Counted from the first letter of the stretch, positions 1 to 8,606 are shown. The stretch is 64,000 nucleotides of DNA from Rhizobiales bacterium UBA3584 (GCA_002375765.1 DFMV01000047.1:62001-126000); one strand, 5' to 3'. Program-made: numbers and translations. Notes: generated by a model not told the origin, from the letters alone.

Positions 1-51
1 ACGGCTTTCGCGGGTCGAAGAAATGATGATTGCAATTTTCGGCTTGGACAT
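1..51 (-). CDS. NADPH-dependent FMN reductase, N-terminal fragment
   Basis: Reading leftwards from the ATG at 51 gives MSKPKIAIIISSTRESR, which then runs off the window edge. A short beta strand followed by a Ser-Ser-Thr-Arg loop is the FMN phosphate-binding start of the flavodoxin-like NADPH-dependent FMN reductase family (SsuE/ArsH-type). An AGGG ribosome-binding site lies about 8 bases upstream. Only 17 codons are visible, so the subfamily and substrate cannot be told. An imperfect dyad at 62-88 could be its operator. Confidence 0.6.
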   Translation of the reverse strand, partial: MSKPKIAIIISSTRESR

Positions 52-61
52 GATGTTTTCC

Positions 62-88
62 CTACACTTGGTTACGAACAGTAAGTAG
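62..88. promoter_or_regulatory. Imperfect dyad upstream of the FMN reductase gene
   Basis: Reading the minus strand, CTACTTAC and GTAACCAAGTGTAG face each other around TGTTC, with the core arms TTAC and GTAA perfectly paired. It ends 11 bases before the reductase start codon, where a repressor would act. No regulator gene is visible, so this is only a candidate operator. Confidence 0.3.
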
Positions 89-270
89 GGCTGCATATGT
101 GACTCTTGGGACGCCGCTCAAGTAGGCACACGGGTGTAAGCAGGGCATGTGCACCTGCCTAACGATCATTGCATGAAATTCAACCCACTGAAAACAAAGG
201 GGTAATTTGTACACTATTCACAAAGCCGGCCATCGTTCGGCGATGCCGAACAAACAAACAACGGGTTCGA

Positions 271-295
271 AACGACAAAAGCGCTGACCTGTTCC
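271..295 (-). promoter_or_regulatory. EcfG-type (general stress sigma factor) promoter motif
   Basis: On the minus strand the sequence reads GGAAC (295-291), a 16-base spacer, then CGTT (274-271). This is an exact match to the GGAAC-N16/17-CGTT consensus of alphaproteobacterial EcfG sigma factors. It points toward the FMN reductase at 51, leaving a long leader of about 215 bases. That leader could be untranslated or could hold a small RNA. The motif is short and not proof of a promoter. Confidence 0.45.
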
Positions 296-302
296 GATCC
301 TG

Positions 303-405
303 GAGCGTGTCCAGATAAAGTGGATGCCACTTTGTCGGTTCGGACACGCGACAAAATAAAGACTTAGATCGTTGCGCCGTTTCCGCGAAACGGTGAAATG
401 ATCTA
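303..405. repeat. Rhizobiales-type intergenic palindromic repeat
   Basis: Two nested dyads are visible. In the first, GCGTGTCC (305-312) pairs with GGACACGC (342-349) around an inner AAAGTGG/CCACTTT hairpin. In the second, TAGATC (365-370) pairs with GATCTA (400-405) around CCGTTTC (377-383) and GAAACGG (387-393). This architecture resembles the dispersed palindromic repeats common in Rhizobiales genomes, by recollection rather than a search. The right end supplies the TAG stop codon of pdxJ. Confidence 0.55.
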
Positions 406-1146
406 GCGGCTAAGCACGCCCAGATATTTCCGCACGGTCTCGGCAAACCCGAAGATCAGGGCGTCGGCTGTGATCCCATGCCCGATGGAAACCTCGTCAA
501 CGAACGGCACCGTGCTCTGAAAGGCCGGCAGATTGGCAAGCGTCAGATCGTGGCCTGCATTGATTCCCAGCCCGAGCGCATCGGCCGCATGCGCCGTTTC
601 CGCAAGATCGGCCAAAGCGGAAACCGCCGCATCGCTATTGTCATAGCACGCGCCATAAGGACCGGTATAAAGCTCCACCCGATCGGCCCCGGCCGCTTTC
701 GCTGCTTGCAGCGCCTCGGTGCTTGCATCGGGATCGCAAAACATGGCCACCCGGCGCCCCGGCGCCGCAAGCTGGGCCGACACCTCGCTCAGCAGCGCCT
801 GATGGGTGATAAAGTCCCAACCATGGTCCGACGTCGCCTGCTCGGGTGCATCGGGCACCAGTGTCACCTGATGGGGATTGGCCGCGGCCACCAGCTCAAG
901 AAAAGCCGGCGTGGGGTAGCCCTCGATATTGAGTTCGGCGTTCGGATAGTCTGTCCGCAGCAGATTGACCAGGTCGAACACATCCGAGCGCCTGATATGG
1001 CGCTCATCGGGACGCGGATGCACGGTGACCCCCACCGCTCCCGCATCGAGCACGATTCGCGCGATGCCCGTCACGCTCGGCCAGGGCAGATTCCGGCGAT
1101 TGCGCAACTGCGCCACTGCATTGAGATTGACGGAAAGCTTGGTCAT
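403..1146 (-). CDS. pdxJ: Pyridoxine 5'-phosphate synthase
   Basis: PdxJ condenses 1-deoxy-D-xylulose 5-phosphate with 3-amino-1-hydroxyacetone 1-phosphate to make pyridoxine 5'-phosphate, the last ring-forming step of DXP-dependent vitamin B6 synthesis, in the cytoplasm. The 247-residue length is typical of this TIM-barrel enzyme. The N terminus MTKLSVNLNAVAQLRNRR and the HPRPDERHIR motif near residues 43-52 are family hallmarks, and the C terminus has GINAGHDL. The gene follows ilvH on the same strand, but a terminator-like hairpin at 1160-1190 suggests separate transcription. The stop codon lies inside a palindromic repeat. Confidence 0.96.
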   Translation of the reverse strand: MTKLSVNLNAVAQLRNRRNLPWPSVTGIARIVLDAGAVGVTVHPRPDERHIRRSDVFDLVNLLRTDYPNAELNIEGYPTPAFLELVAAANPHQVTLVPDAPEQATSDHGWDFITHQALLSEVSAQLAAPGRRVAMFCDPDASTEALQAAKAAGADRVELYTGPYGACYDNSDAAVSALADLAETAHAADALGLGINAGHDLTLANLPAFQSTVPFVDEVSIGHGITADALIFGFAETVRKYLGVLSR

Positions 1147-1159
1147 GGCAGCTGTCTGA

Positions 1160-1190
1160 AAAAATAAGGACCGTACGAAATGTACGGCCC
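1160..1190 (-). terminator. Rho-independent terminator after ilvH
   Basis: CCGTAC (1171-1176) and GTACGG (1182-1187) form a hairpin. On the minus strand it is followed by CCTTATTTTTT. It would end the ilvI-ilvH transcript just before pdxJ. A second hairpin, GAGGTTT/AAACCTC, sits at 1207-1224 and may add to it. Confidence 0.6.
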
Positions 1191-1319
1191 CCGTCTATCG
1201 TGAAACGAGGTTTACGCAAACCTCAACTTTCGGAGCGCGGTCAGGACCCCAAGATCCGCGAACCACAACGTCGCAGACTTAACCGTCCTCACCGAGTGGA
1301 GACGGAGTGACCTCCAAGC

Positions 1320-1874
1320 CTACATGCCTTCCGGCCCGCGCGTGATCGCGACAAGCCCGGTGCGCACCACTTCCACCAGCCCCAGCGGCGTCATCAGCGT
1401 GATGAACTGCTCGATCTTGCTCGATTTCCCGGTGATCTCGAACACGAAGCTTTCGGTGGAGGCATCGACCACCTGCGCCCGGAACGCATCGGCCAGCCGC
1501 AGCGTCTCAACCCGGTTTTCGCCCTTTCCGGCTACCTTGAGCAACGCCAGTTCGCGTTCCAGCGATCCCCCCTCGGCCGTCAGATCGTGGACCTTGTGCA
1601 CCGGCACCAGCCGCTCGAGCTGCAGCTTGATCTGCGCCAGCACTTTCGGCGTGGCAACGGTCACAATGGTGATGCGCGAGCGATGCCGGTCATGCTCGGT
1701 CTCGCTGACCGTCAGCGAGTCGATATTGTAGCCCCGTGCCGAAAACAGCCCCACCACCCGGGCGAGAACCCCCGGCTCGTTGTCCACCAGAACCGTCAGC
1801 GTATGACGCTCGCTGGCCTGGGTTTCAGTGGTCAGGAAATAGGCCGATCCCGTCGGCTTGAGATGTGCATTCAT
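1320..1874 (-). CDS. ilvH: Acetolactate synthase small (regulatory) subunit
   Basis: This is the regulatory subunit of acetohydroxyacid synthase, which binds valine and stimulates the catalytic large subunit in branched-chain amino acid synthesis. The protein is 184 residues. An ACT domain begins at about residue 24 (HTLTVLVDNEPGVLARVVGLF, split here as the conserved NEPGVLARV core), and the IDSLTVSETE segment after it is typical of IlvH/IlvN. The gene starts 17 bases after ilvI ends, so the two are co-transcribed and share the upstream attenuator. A terminator lies downstream at 1160-1190. Confidence 0.96.
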   Translation of the reverse strand: MNAHLKPTGSAYFLTTETQASERHTLTVLVDNEPGVLARVVGLFSARGYNIDSLTVSETEHDRHRSRITIVTVATPKVLAQIKLQLERLVPVHKVHDLTAEGGSLERELALLKVAGKGENRVETLRLADAFRAQVVDASTESFVFEITGKSSKIEQFITLMTPLGLVEVVRTGLVAITRGPEGM

Positions 1875-1891
1875 GATCGTTCCTCGGCGCC

Positions 1892-3670
1892 CTAGACGAG
1901 CTGCCGTCCCTTCTCATCGATGATGGAGCCGATATTGGCCGTATCGGACAGTATGATCTCGTTGTGCGCCTTGCCCGACGGGATCATCGGCAGACAGTTC
2001 TCGTCCTTTTCGACGATCACGTCGAACAGCACCGGTCCGTCGTAATCGAGCATTTCGGCAATCGCCGCATCAAGGTCCGCCGGATTGTCGCAACGCACGC
2101 CCTTGGCGCCATAGGCCTCGGCGAGTTTGACGAAATCGGGCAGCGATTCCGAATAGGAATGGGCATAGCGCGACCCGTGCAGCAGATCCTGCCATTGGCG
2201 AACCATGCCCATGCGCTCATTGTTGAGGATGAAGATCTTGACCGGCAGCCGGTACTGAACCGCCGTTGAAATCTCCTGCATGGTCATCTGCACGCTCGCC
2301 TCGCCGGCAATGTCGATCACCAGCGCATCGCGATGTGCGACCTGGACACCGACCGCGGCCGGCAGCCCATAGCCCATGGTCCCAAGGCCGCCCGATGTCA
2401 TCCAGCGGTTGGGCTTGTCGAAATGGAAGTGCTGCGCTGCCCACATCTGGTGCTGGCCGACTTCGGTGGTGATGAACACCTCCTTGCTCTGTGCCTTTGC
2501 CGCCTCGTACAGGCGCTGGATGGCGTATTGCGGCTTGATGGTGGTTTCAGAATTCTCGTAGCCCAGCGAATTGACGGCCCGCCATTTCTCGATCTGCGCC
2601 CACCATGGCGCTATCGCTTCGCTGCGCGGCTGGTTGGTCTTGGAGCGATAGATGCGAATCATCTCAGCGAGCACCCGGGCGCAATCGCCGATGATCGGGA
2701 TATCGACATTGATCACCTTGTTGATCGAAGAGGGATCGATATCGACATGAATCTTGCGGCTACCGGGTGAAAATGCATCGATACGACCGGTGATGCGGTC
2801 GTCAAAGCGCGCGCCGATATTGATCATCACGTCGCATTCATGCATCGCCAGATTGGCTTCATAGGTGCCGTGCATCCCCAGCATGCCCAGCCATTGCGGG
2901 TCCGAAGCCGGGAACGCGCCAAGCCCCATCAAGGTCGAGGTCACCGGAAATCCGGTCAGCTCGGCCAACTCGCGCAAAAGCTCGGACGCTTCCGGCCCTG
3001 CATTGATGACCCCGCCCCCGGTATAGAAAACCGGCCGTTCGGCGCGCAGCATCAGATCGACGGCGGCCTCGATTGCTCCCAGGTCGCCATCCATCTGTGG
3101 CCGATAGCTCTGGTGACGCAGTTTGTCGACGTCGGGCGTATAGTAATCACCCAGGGCAAACTGGATGTCCTTGGGAATATCGATCACCACAGGCCCCGGC
3201 CGCCCCGTCGTCGCGATCAAGAATGCCTCGTGCAGGATGCGCGGCAGATCTTCGACGTTCTTGACGAGATAATTGTGCTTGGTGCAGCTACGGGTGATCC
3301 CGACGGTATCGCATTCCTGGAAACCGTCTGTCCCGATCAGATTGGTCGGAACCTGGGCCGTGATACAGACCAGCGGGATCGAATCCATCAGCGCATCGGT
3401 CAGCCCGGTCACGGCATTTGTAGCGCCCGGCCCCGAGGTCACAAGAACAACGCCGCATTTGCCGGTCGAACGCGCATACCCTTCGGCCATGTGAGTGGCG
3501 CCCTGCTCATGACGGACGAGAATGTGCTCGATCTTGTCCTGCTGGAACATGGCATCATAGATCGGCAGGGCCGCGCCACCGGGATAGCCGAAAATATGCT
3601 CCACTCCATTATCGGTCAGCGCCCTGATCACCATTTCCGCGCCGGTCATCTGTTCGGCCATCTCAGCCAC
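1892..3670 (-). CDS. ilvI: Acetolactate synthase large (catalytic) subunit
   Basis: This thiamine-diphosphate enzyme joins two pyruvates, or pyruvate and 2-oxobutyrate, to form acetolactate or acetohydroxybutyrate, the first shared step of isoleucine, leucine and valine synthesis. At 592 residues it has the usual length and three domains. The N-terminal domain has GYPGGAALPIYD and the catalytic glutamate in VRHEQGATHMAEGYAR. The C-terminal TPP-binding domain has GGLGTMGYGLPAA and the GEASVQM and LNNERMGMV region. The leader peptide at 3775-3822 and the terminator at 3714-3736 lie upstream, indicating attenuation control. Confidence 0.97.
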   Translation of the reverse strand: MAEMAEQMTGAEMVIRALTDNGVEHIFGYPGGAALPIYDAMFQQDKIEHILVRHEQGATHMAEGYARSTGKCGVVLVTSGPGATNAVTGLTDALMDSIPLVCITAQVPTNLIGTDGFQECDTVGITRSCTKHNYLVKNVEDLPRILHEAFLIATTGRPGPVVIDIPKDIQFALGDYYTPDVDKLRHQSYRPQMDGDLGAIEAAVDLMLRAERPVFYTGGGVINAGPEASELLRELAELTGFPVTSTLMGLGAFPASDPQWLGMLGMHGTYEANLAMHECDVMINIGARFDDRITGRIDAFSPGSRKIHVDIDPSSINKVINVDIPIIGDCARVLAEMIRIYRSKTNQPRSEAIAPWWAQIEKWRAVNSLGYENSETTIKPQYAIQRLYEAAKAQSKEVFITTEVGQHQMWAAQHFHFDKPNRWMTSGGLGTMGYGLPAAVGVQVAHRDALVIDIAGEASVQMTMQEISTAVQYRLPVKIFILNNERMGMVRQWQDLLHGSRYAHSYSESLPDFVKLAEAYGAKGVRCDNPADLDAAIAEMLDYDGPVLFDVIVEKDENCLPMIPSGKAHNEIILSDTANIGSIIDEKGRQLV

Positions 3671-3713
3671 TCCCTACTTCAATTTCATCCCGCCACAGCC
3701 GGAATTTGATAAT

Positions 3714-3736
3714 AAAAAAGGCCCCGTGAGGGACCT
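3714..3736 (-). terminator. ilvI attenuator (intrinsic terminator)
   Basis: On the minus strand GGTCCC (3735-3730) pairs with GGGGCC (3725-3720), with one G-U pair, followed by a run of six T (3719-3714). It lies between the leader peptide and ilvI. The CCCTCA in its 5' arm can instead pair with TGAGGG at the end of the leader peptide gene, giving a mutually exclusive fold, as expected for an attenuator. Confidence 0.65.
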
Positions 3737-3742
3737 GTGTTC

Positions 3743-3791
3743 GGCGCATCGCATTTCGCACGAGGGTTATGCCCTCATGTTGCGATGCGCC
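3743..3791 (-). promoter_or_regulatory. Leader RNA hairpin of the ilv attenuator
   Basis: GGCGCATCGCA (minus strand 3791-3781) is perfectly complementary to TGCGATGCGCC (3753-3743), making an 11-pair stem. An inner GAGGG/CCCTC hairpin is nested in its loop. The 5' arm overlaps the last codons of the leader peptide, so a ribosome stalled on the Leu/Ile/Val codons would change which stems form. This is a structural inference from complementarity. Confidence 0.6.
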
Positions 3792-3822
3792 TGCGTACTA
3801 CAAGAATAAGTGCCGTCTTCAC
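3775..3822 (-). CDS. ilvL: ilvIH leader peptide
   Basis: A short frame encodes MKTALILVVRRRIAT from a GTG at 3822, with GGAG 9 bases upstream. A longer version from the ATG at 3831 adds MVS, but then GGAG abuts the start. The run Leu-Ile-Leu-Val-Val (CTT ATT CTT GTA GTA) plus a later Ile are the amino acids made by the pathway. The peptide is followed by alternative RNA stems and a T-tract terminator before ilvI, the standard arrangement for ribosome-mediated attenuation. The symbol is assigned by analogy with enterobacterial leaders. Confidence 0.7.
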   Translation of the reverse strand: MKTALILVVRRRIAT

Positions 3823-3912
3823 GGAAACCATCTCCAAAATTCGGCGCTATTGGTACTGCCCGGTACGGCGGTGGTCAAGCCAAAAAGCTAACGCCGGGCA
3901 TCACCGGGAATC

Positions 3913-3949
3913 AAAAAGGCCCGTGCAGGGAAAGCACGAGCCCTTTTTT
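3913..3949. terminator. Bidirectional terminator hairpin
   Basis: GGCCCGTGC (3918-3926) pairs with GCACGAGCC (3934-3942) with one mismatch. The hairpin is flanked by A5 on the left and T6 on the right. On the minus strand it ends the small lipoprotein gene just upstream. Confidence 0.65.
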
Positions 3950-3969
3950 CAATTGCCTTGCGCGGCCGA

Positions 3970-4239
3970 TTAGCTGCTCGGGCAAGCGTCCTTGTACAGC
4001 GTTCCGTCCGAAGCGCGATAGTAGCACTGGTTCGGTTCGCCAGCGACCTGGCCAACCAGCGCACCGGCAACACCGCCGACAACGCCGCCAACAACGGCGC
4101 CCTGCACGCTACCAGTGGTCACGCCACCGATCACGGCGCCAGCGCCAGCGCCAATGGCAGCGGTTTCCTGAGTGCGGGTACAGGCCGAAATGGCCATAAG
4201 AGAAGTAAGGGCAACGCCAATAATAAATGCTTTTTTCAT
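3970..4239 (-). CDS. Small glycine-zipper outer-membrane lipoprotein
   Basis: This is an 89-residue precursor. Residues 1-20 form a lipoprotein signal peptide ending in ISAC, so the mature protein starts at a lipidated cysteine. The middle is a glycine-rich stretch (GAGAGAVIGG, then VGGVVGGVAGALVG) typical of the YMGG/17-kDa-antigen glycine-zipper families that span or associate with the outer membrane. The short tail CYYRASDGTLYKDACPS has two cysteines that could form a disulfide. The ATG at 4239 is chosen because AGGAGG lies 8 bases upstream; an in-frame TTG two codons earlier is less likely. The precise role is unknown. Confidence 0.8.
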   Translation of the reverse strand: MKKAFIIGVALTSLMAISACTRTQETAAIGAGAGAVIGGVTTGSVQGAVVGGVVGGVAGALVGQVAGEPNQCYYRASDGTLYKDACPSS

Positions 4240-4556
4240 TTCCAAGCCTCCTGCGACTTAACTCTAGAGTTCCCTCGCCCTTAAATGCGGCTAGCCGCTT
4301 TTGGTTCCGCGAGCGGGGCCCTTGGCCTTACAATTTTCAACATGAAGCGAAACTGAACGCCGTCGACAATTCCTTAACTTTCTCCATTTTGTGAACTTTT
4401 TCAAGTGGTTTGGCACTCATCCCACGGGCAGGCTTCCACCGGCTGTAGCAATCCATCAAGAACCAAGACCGCTGACAAGAACCCGATTCGCGTGTATCGG
4501 GTTCTGTTCACCCATCGCCATCAAGCGCTGGGCGCGGCTTGGGAAGGCCCACGATA
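4240..4556. other. Divergent intergenic region, lipoprotein / MATE exporter
   Basis: These 317 bases separate two outward-facing genes and should hold both promoters. I see no gene. The only clear structure is a perfect inverted repeat, GAACCCGAT (4479-4487) and ATCGGGTTC (4496-4504), 52 bases before the MATE start. It could be an operator or an RNA hairpin in the leader; it lacks a T tract. Confidence 0.5.
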
Positions 4557-5960
4557 ATGAATACGACCGAAACGATGCGGTTCGCGCCCGGATGGGCCGC
4601 GGAACTGCGCGCCACTTTTCTGCTCGCCTGGCCGCTTGTGGTTGCCCAGGTGGCCCAGAACGCCCTGTTTACCACTGACGTCATCATGATGGGCTGGCTC
4701 GGACCGGAATATCTGGCCGCCGGCACGCTGGCCACGTCGTTTTTCACACCCTTCCTGCTGCTGGGCGGTGGCATCGTTTCCGCCGTCGCTCCGCTCGCCG
4801 CCCAGGCGCTGGGCGCTCGCCAGATCAAAAATGTCCGCCGCACCGCGCGTCAGGGATTCTGGGCCGGCATTCTAGTCGCCACGCTCTTGTTCCCGCTGAT
4901 CTGGCAGATCGAGCACATCCTGCTCGCCACCGGTCAGGAACCCGAACTGGCCCGCATGGCAGCGCAATATATGCACATCGCTGTGCTGGTGCTCTTCCCC
5001 GGCCTCGGGCTTTTCGCCATCCGCTCGTTCCTGTCGGCGCTCGGCTCGACCCAGATCATTCTCTACGTCACCCTGGCCGGCGTCGTCATAAACGCCGCCA
5101 TCAACTATTGCCTCATCTTCGGAAATTTCGGCTTCCCACGGCTCGAACTGCGGGGTGCCGCCATCGCAACGGTACTGACCAACCTCATCATGTTCGGTCT
5201 GCTGCTCGCCTATACGCTCACCCACCGCAAATATCGTCGCTTCCACATCCTCGTGCGGTTCTGGAAGCCCGACTGGCTGCGGTTCAGAGAAATCTTCCGC
5301 ATCGGAACCCCCATTGGGCTCACCCTGATGGCAGAAGTGGGCATGTTCGCGGTCGCCGCCATTTTCATGGGCTGGCACGGCACCGACGCGCTTGCCGCTC
5401 ACGCCGTGGCCCTGCAATGCGCCTCCTTCGCCTTTATGGTGCCGCTCGGTCTGTCGATGGCCGCCACCGTCCGCGTAGGCCTTGCCTTTGGTGCTGGCAG
5501 TGACCGCGGTATCGCACAGGCCGGCTGGGTCGCAATGATTATCGGCACGGGCTTCATGGTCATCACCTGCGTGCTGTTTCTCACCGTGCCGCAGATTTTT
5601 ACCCGCCTGTTCCTTGATCCCGCCGATCCCGGCAACCTCGCCGCACTTGCCATGGCAACGACTTTTCTGGGCGTTGCTGGCCTGTTCCAGATCGTCGATG
5701 GCGCTCAGGTTGTCGCTGTCCACATTCTGCGCGGCCTCAACGACACCAAGATACCTATGTACATCGCCCTGTTCGGCTATTGGTGTGTTGGCATGCCGGT
5801 CGCCTGGTTTTTGGGATCCCCCGACCGCCTGGCCGGCATCGGCATCTGGCTCGGGCTCGCCGCGGGCCTGGCCTTTTGTGCCGTCGTCCTCACCGCCCGC
5901 TTCGCCATGCGCGACAGGCTGGGCCTGATCGACAGGCGACGCATGGTGGCAGCGGCCTAA
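4557..5960 (+). CDS. MATE family multidrug efflux transporter
   Basis: This is a 467-residue polytopic inner-membrane protein of the multidrug and toxic compound extrusion family, which exports cationic drugs or metabolites using Na+ or H+ gradients. The two repeated MatE halves are visible: residues 20-180 ([25 protein letters not shown]) and about 245-400 ([24 protein letters not shown], quoted here as the conserved [13 protein letters not shown] core). The ATG at 4557 is used because GGAAGG sits about 9 bases upstream; a TTG at 4539 would add six residues. The stop codon overlaps that of the convergent pncB in the sequence CTAA. Substrate unknown. Confidence 0.9.
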   Translation: MNTTETMRFAPGWAAELRATFLLAWPLVVAQVAQNALFTTDVIMMGWLGPEYLAAGTLATSFFTPFLLLGGGIVSAVAPLAAQALGARQIKNVRRTARQGFWAGILVATLLFPLIWQIEHILLATGQEPELARMAAQYMHIAVLVLFPGLGLFAIRSFLSALGSTQIILYVTLAGVVINAAINYCLIFGNFGFPRLELRGAAIATVLTNLIMFGLLLAYTLTHRKYRRFHILVRFWKPDWLRFREIFRIGTPIGLTLMAEVGMFAVAAIFMGWHGTDALAAHAVALQCASFAFMVPLGLSMAATVRVGLAFGAGSDRGIAQAGWVAMIIGTGFMVITCVLFLTVPQIFTRLFLDPADPGNLAALAMATTFLGVAGLFQIVDGAQVVAVHILRGLNDTKIPMYIALFGYWCVGMPVAWFLGSPDRLAGIGIWLGLAAGLAFCAVVLTARFAMRDRLGLIDRRRMVAAA

Positions 5961-7270
5961 ACGACCACCGCTTGCTCAGCCATCTCCGCATCCCCGAACA
6001 CCCGAAGATAGCGCGCGATCTCTTTGGGGTCTCCCACCGCCTTGGCCGGATTGTCGGAAAGCTTGACCGCCGGACGTCCATTGGCGCTCGACACCTTGAT
6101 GACCAGCGAGATCGGCTTGAGTTGCGGGGTATGCATTGGCGCCGTTCCGGCAAAATCATTGGTGAGGTTTGTCCCCCAACCAAAACTCATCCTCACCTTG
6201 CCTTCAAAATGCCTGTAGGCCGCCTCGATCGTTTCGATATCGAGCCCATCGGAAAAGATCAGCAGCTTCTCCTTCGGATCGCGCCCATGCGCCTTCCACC
6301 ATTCAATGATCTTTTCGCCGCCCTCGATGGCCGGCGCGCTGTCGGGTCGGAAACCCGTCCAGTCTGCCACCCAATCGGGTGCATTTTCGAGAAATGAGGC
6401 CGTCCCGAACGCATCGGGCAATACGATCAGCAGATTGCCGCCATAATAGCTCTGCCAATCCTGGAGCACTTGATACGGCGCCTCCTTGAGCGCCTCATCG
6501 CCGTCGGCCAGCGCCGCAGCCACCATGGGCAATTCGTGGGCGTTGGTCCCCAGCGCCTCGAGATCGGTGTCCATGGCCAGAAGCACGTTCGACGTGCCCA
6601 TCAGCGCGTTCCCCAACCCCTCCTTGAGCGCCTCCACGCACCAGCGCTGCCACAGGAACGAATGCCGCCGCCGCGTCCCGAAGTCGGAAATTTTCAGATC
6701 AGGCAGCTTTTTCAGCCGTTCGACCTTCTCCCAGGTCTTGGCCTTGGCCCGTGCATAGAGCACGTCCAGCGCAAACCGCCCCATGCCCCGCATCGCCCGG
6801 CGCGAGCGCAGCTCATTGATGATGGCCAGCGCAGGAATTTCCCACATGGCCGTTTCGACCCATCTGCCGGGAAAATGCAACTCGAACTGCCCGTCGCGTT
6901 GGGAAAGTTCATATTCGGGAAGCTGGAAATTTTGCAGCCAGGCCAGAAACTGCGGCGAAAAAATCTGCTTGGTGCCGTAAAAACTGTTACCCGCCAGCCA
7001 GATCATTTCCTTTTTGGTGAACCGCAGCGTGCGTGCATGGTCGAGCTGCTCGCGCAGCTCGTCGATATCGACCTCGTCCGCCAGCCGCACGCTGGTGGTG
7101 CGATTGGTCAGCGAGAACGTCGCATCGACATCCCGATACAGCCCCCAGATCATCTGCAACATCAAGAGCTTGTAGAAATCGGTGTCGAGCAGCGAACGGA
7201 TGATCGGGTCGAGCTTGAACGTATGGTTGAAAACGCGCCGCGCAATGTCGGTCTTGGACGACGAACTCAA
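5957..7270 (-). CDS. pncB: Nicotinate phosphoribosyltransferase
   Basis: PncB converts nicotinate and PRPP, with ATP, to nicotinate mononucleotide in the Preiss-Handler NAD salvage route. At 437 residues it matches the proteobacterial enzymes. The N terminus has [17 protein letters not shown], typical of the family, followed by NRTTSVRL. The substrate region has FGTRRRHSF and GTSNVLLAM, and the PRPP-site part has [10 protein letters not shown] and [10 protein letters not shown]. It overlaps pncA by 4 bases, so nicotinamidase feeds nicotinate directly to this enzyme. The stop codon overlaps that of the convergent MATE gene. Confidence 0.96.
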   Translation of the reverse strand: MSSSSKTDIARRVFNHTFKLDPIIRSLLDTDFYKLLMLQMIWGLYRDVDATFSLTNRTTSVRLADEVDIDELREQLDHARTLRFTKKEMIWLAGNSFYGTKQIFSPQFLAWLQNFQLPEYELSQRDGQFELHFPGRWVETAMWEIPALAIINELRSRRAMRGMGRFALDVLYARAKAKTWEKVERLKKLPDLKISDFGTRRRHSFLWQRWCVEALKEGLGNALMGTSNVLLAMDTDLEALGTNAHELPMVAAALADGDEALKEAPYQVLQDWQSYYGGNLLIVLPDAFGTASFLENAPDWVADWTGFRPDSAPAIEGGEKIIEWWKAHGRDPKEKLLIFSDGLDIETIEAAYRHFEGKVRMSFGWGTNLTNDFAGTAPMHTPQLKPISLVIKVSSANGRPAVKLSDNPAKAVGDPKEIARYLRVFGDAEMAEQAVVV

Positions 7271-7866
7271 ATCACGTCCACCCCTGCTGCCTTAATCTTC
7301 CCGATCATCGTCTCCATGGAGCCCATCAGATCGATCCCCCGGCACGCCTCCAGCAACACCCGCGCCGAAAAGCCCTGCCCCACCGCATCGAGCGCCGAAT
7401 AGGCGACGCAGAAATCGGTGGCCAGCCCCACAAATGTCAGTTCACTCAGTCCCCGCTCGCGCAGATACCCTGTCAGTCCGGTCGGGGTCGTGTGATCGTT
7501 CTCGAAGAAAGCCGAATAGGAATCGATCGGTGTCCGGAATCCCTTGCGGATGATGAGCTCAGCCGGCATCAGGTTCAACTCGGGATGGAAATCGGCCCCG
7601 TGGCTGCCCTGGATGCAATGATCCGGCCAAAGCCGCTGGCTGCCATAATCCATTTCAATATCGTCGAACGGCGCCTTGCCGGGATGCTGGGAGGCAAAGC
7701 TCGAATGGTTGGCCGTGTGCCAATCCTGGGTCAGAACGACGTGCTCGAACTGCCCCATAAGCTGGTTGATGACCGGCACCACCCGGTCGCCCTCATCCAC
7801 CGCCAGCGCCCCTCCGGGGCAGAAGTCGTTCTGCACATCGATGACGATCAACGCTTTTGTGGCCAT
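7267..7866 (-). CDS. pncA: Nicotinamidase
   Basis: PncA hydrolyses nicotinamide to nicotinate and ammonia, the entry step of NAD salvage. The 199-residue protein is an isochorismatase-fold enzyme. The catalytic triad is visible as Asp10 in VIDVQNDF, Lys in IIRKGF and the nucleophilic Cys in [11 protein letters not shown]. The metal-binding Asp and His residues are in [10 protein letters not shown]. It is the first gene of a two-gene operon, its stop overlapping the pncB start by 4 bases. Confidence 0.96.
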   Translation of the reverse strand: MATKALIVIDVQNDFCPGGALAVDEGDRVVPVINQLMGQFEHVVLTQDWHTANHSSFASQHPGKAPFDDIEMDYGSQRLWPDHCIQGSHGADFHPELNLMPAELIIRKGFRTPIDSYSAFFENDHTTPTGLTGYLRERGLSELTFVGLATDFCVAYSALDAVGQGFSARVLLEACRGIDLMGSMETMIGKIKAAGVDVI

Positions 7867-7920
7867 GGGCGCCTCCCCAAATCAAAGTCACGCGCACTAC
7901 TGCAAGCCACGCGCGCCGCG

Positions 7921-8490
7921 TCAACTCCCCAAGCGCGCGTGTTCCCGTGACAGCATGCCCATGATGACACCTGCTGCCTCTGCCTCGATCCCCGCAGCCG
8001 TCAGCACCTCTACGGCAAAACTCGCCGGTGCGGGCGCAGGCGCGGTGATGACCCGCCCATCCCCAACCGCTTGCGGCTGATCGCGATAATGCGCCGCACC
8101 CCGATAGGTTTTCACCGCCTGCAGATAGTCCAGTCCGTTGGACGTATGCGCGGCCTCATCGAGCAACCCCGCTCGCGCCAGCGCCAACGTTCCCCCACAA
8201 ATCCCGGCGATCACACACCCATTCTCATGAGCCTGCTTTAGGCGCCCTTCAATCTCGGGAGGCGTATCACTCTCAAAGGTCGGCCCACCGCAAACGACGA
8301 CTACCCCGGAATCCGGTGCCGAAATCCGCTCCAGCGCCTGCGTCTTCAGGCCCGAGATCGCCGTTACCGGGCCGCCCTCAGCCGAGACAAATCGAACATC
8401 GGCGACATAAAACGCTCGCCCTATACCAGCGAGCACGCCGATCTCCCAATCGGAATAGCCTTCGGTGAGCACAATGGTGATCGCAAGCAT
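7921..8490 (-). CDS. DJ-1/PfpI family glutamine amidotransferase-like protein
   Basis: This 189-residue protein has the DJ-1/PfpI fold. The nucleophile elbow AGICGGTLALA contains the reactive cysteine, and VLTEGYSDWE near the N terminus carries the conserved glutamate of the active site. Family members include proteases, glyoxalase III-like enzymes and chaperones, and the exact activity cannot be read from sequence. The ATG at 8490 has GAGGAG upstream; the open frame extends 20 codons further but without family similarity. The gene is transcribed alone, 54 bases from pncA. Confidence 0.85.
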   Translation of the reverse strand: MLAITIVLTEGYSDWEIGVLAGIGRAFYVADVRFVSAEGGPVTAISGLKTQALERISAPDSGVVVVCGGPTFESDTPPEIEGRLKQAHENGCVIAGICGGTLALARAGLLDEAAHTSNGLDYLQAVKTYRGAAHYRDQPQAVGDGRVITAPAPAPASFAVEVLTAAGIEAEAAGVIMGMLSREHARLGS

Positions 8491-8606
8491 TTCGGTCTCC
8501 TCGTCCGATCGTGGTGTCGGTGCCCAGTACCTATTCCGCCCTAGTGACAATTCGTGTCAGCACGTTCTCCCTTGACGATCGATAATCGATCGGGCTCCTT
8601 TCCCCC

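Larger units (their letters stand above)
52..402. other. Intergenic region between FMN reductase and pdxJ
   Basis: This 351-base stretch has no convincing gene. An open frame on the minus strand (180-446) overlaps the end of pdxJ and has no good ribosome-binding site. The region holds an imperfect dyad at 62-88 just upstream of the reductase start, a minus-strand EcfG-like promoter motif at 271-295, and a palindromic repeat at about 303-405. Confidence 0.6.

Noticed and set aside
180-446. 88-codon open frame overlapping the pdxJ end
   Set aside because: It overlaps pdxJ on the same strand, runs through the palindromic repeat, has no ribosome-binding site and resembles no family I know.
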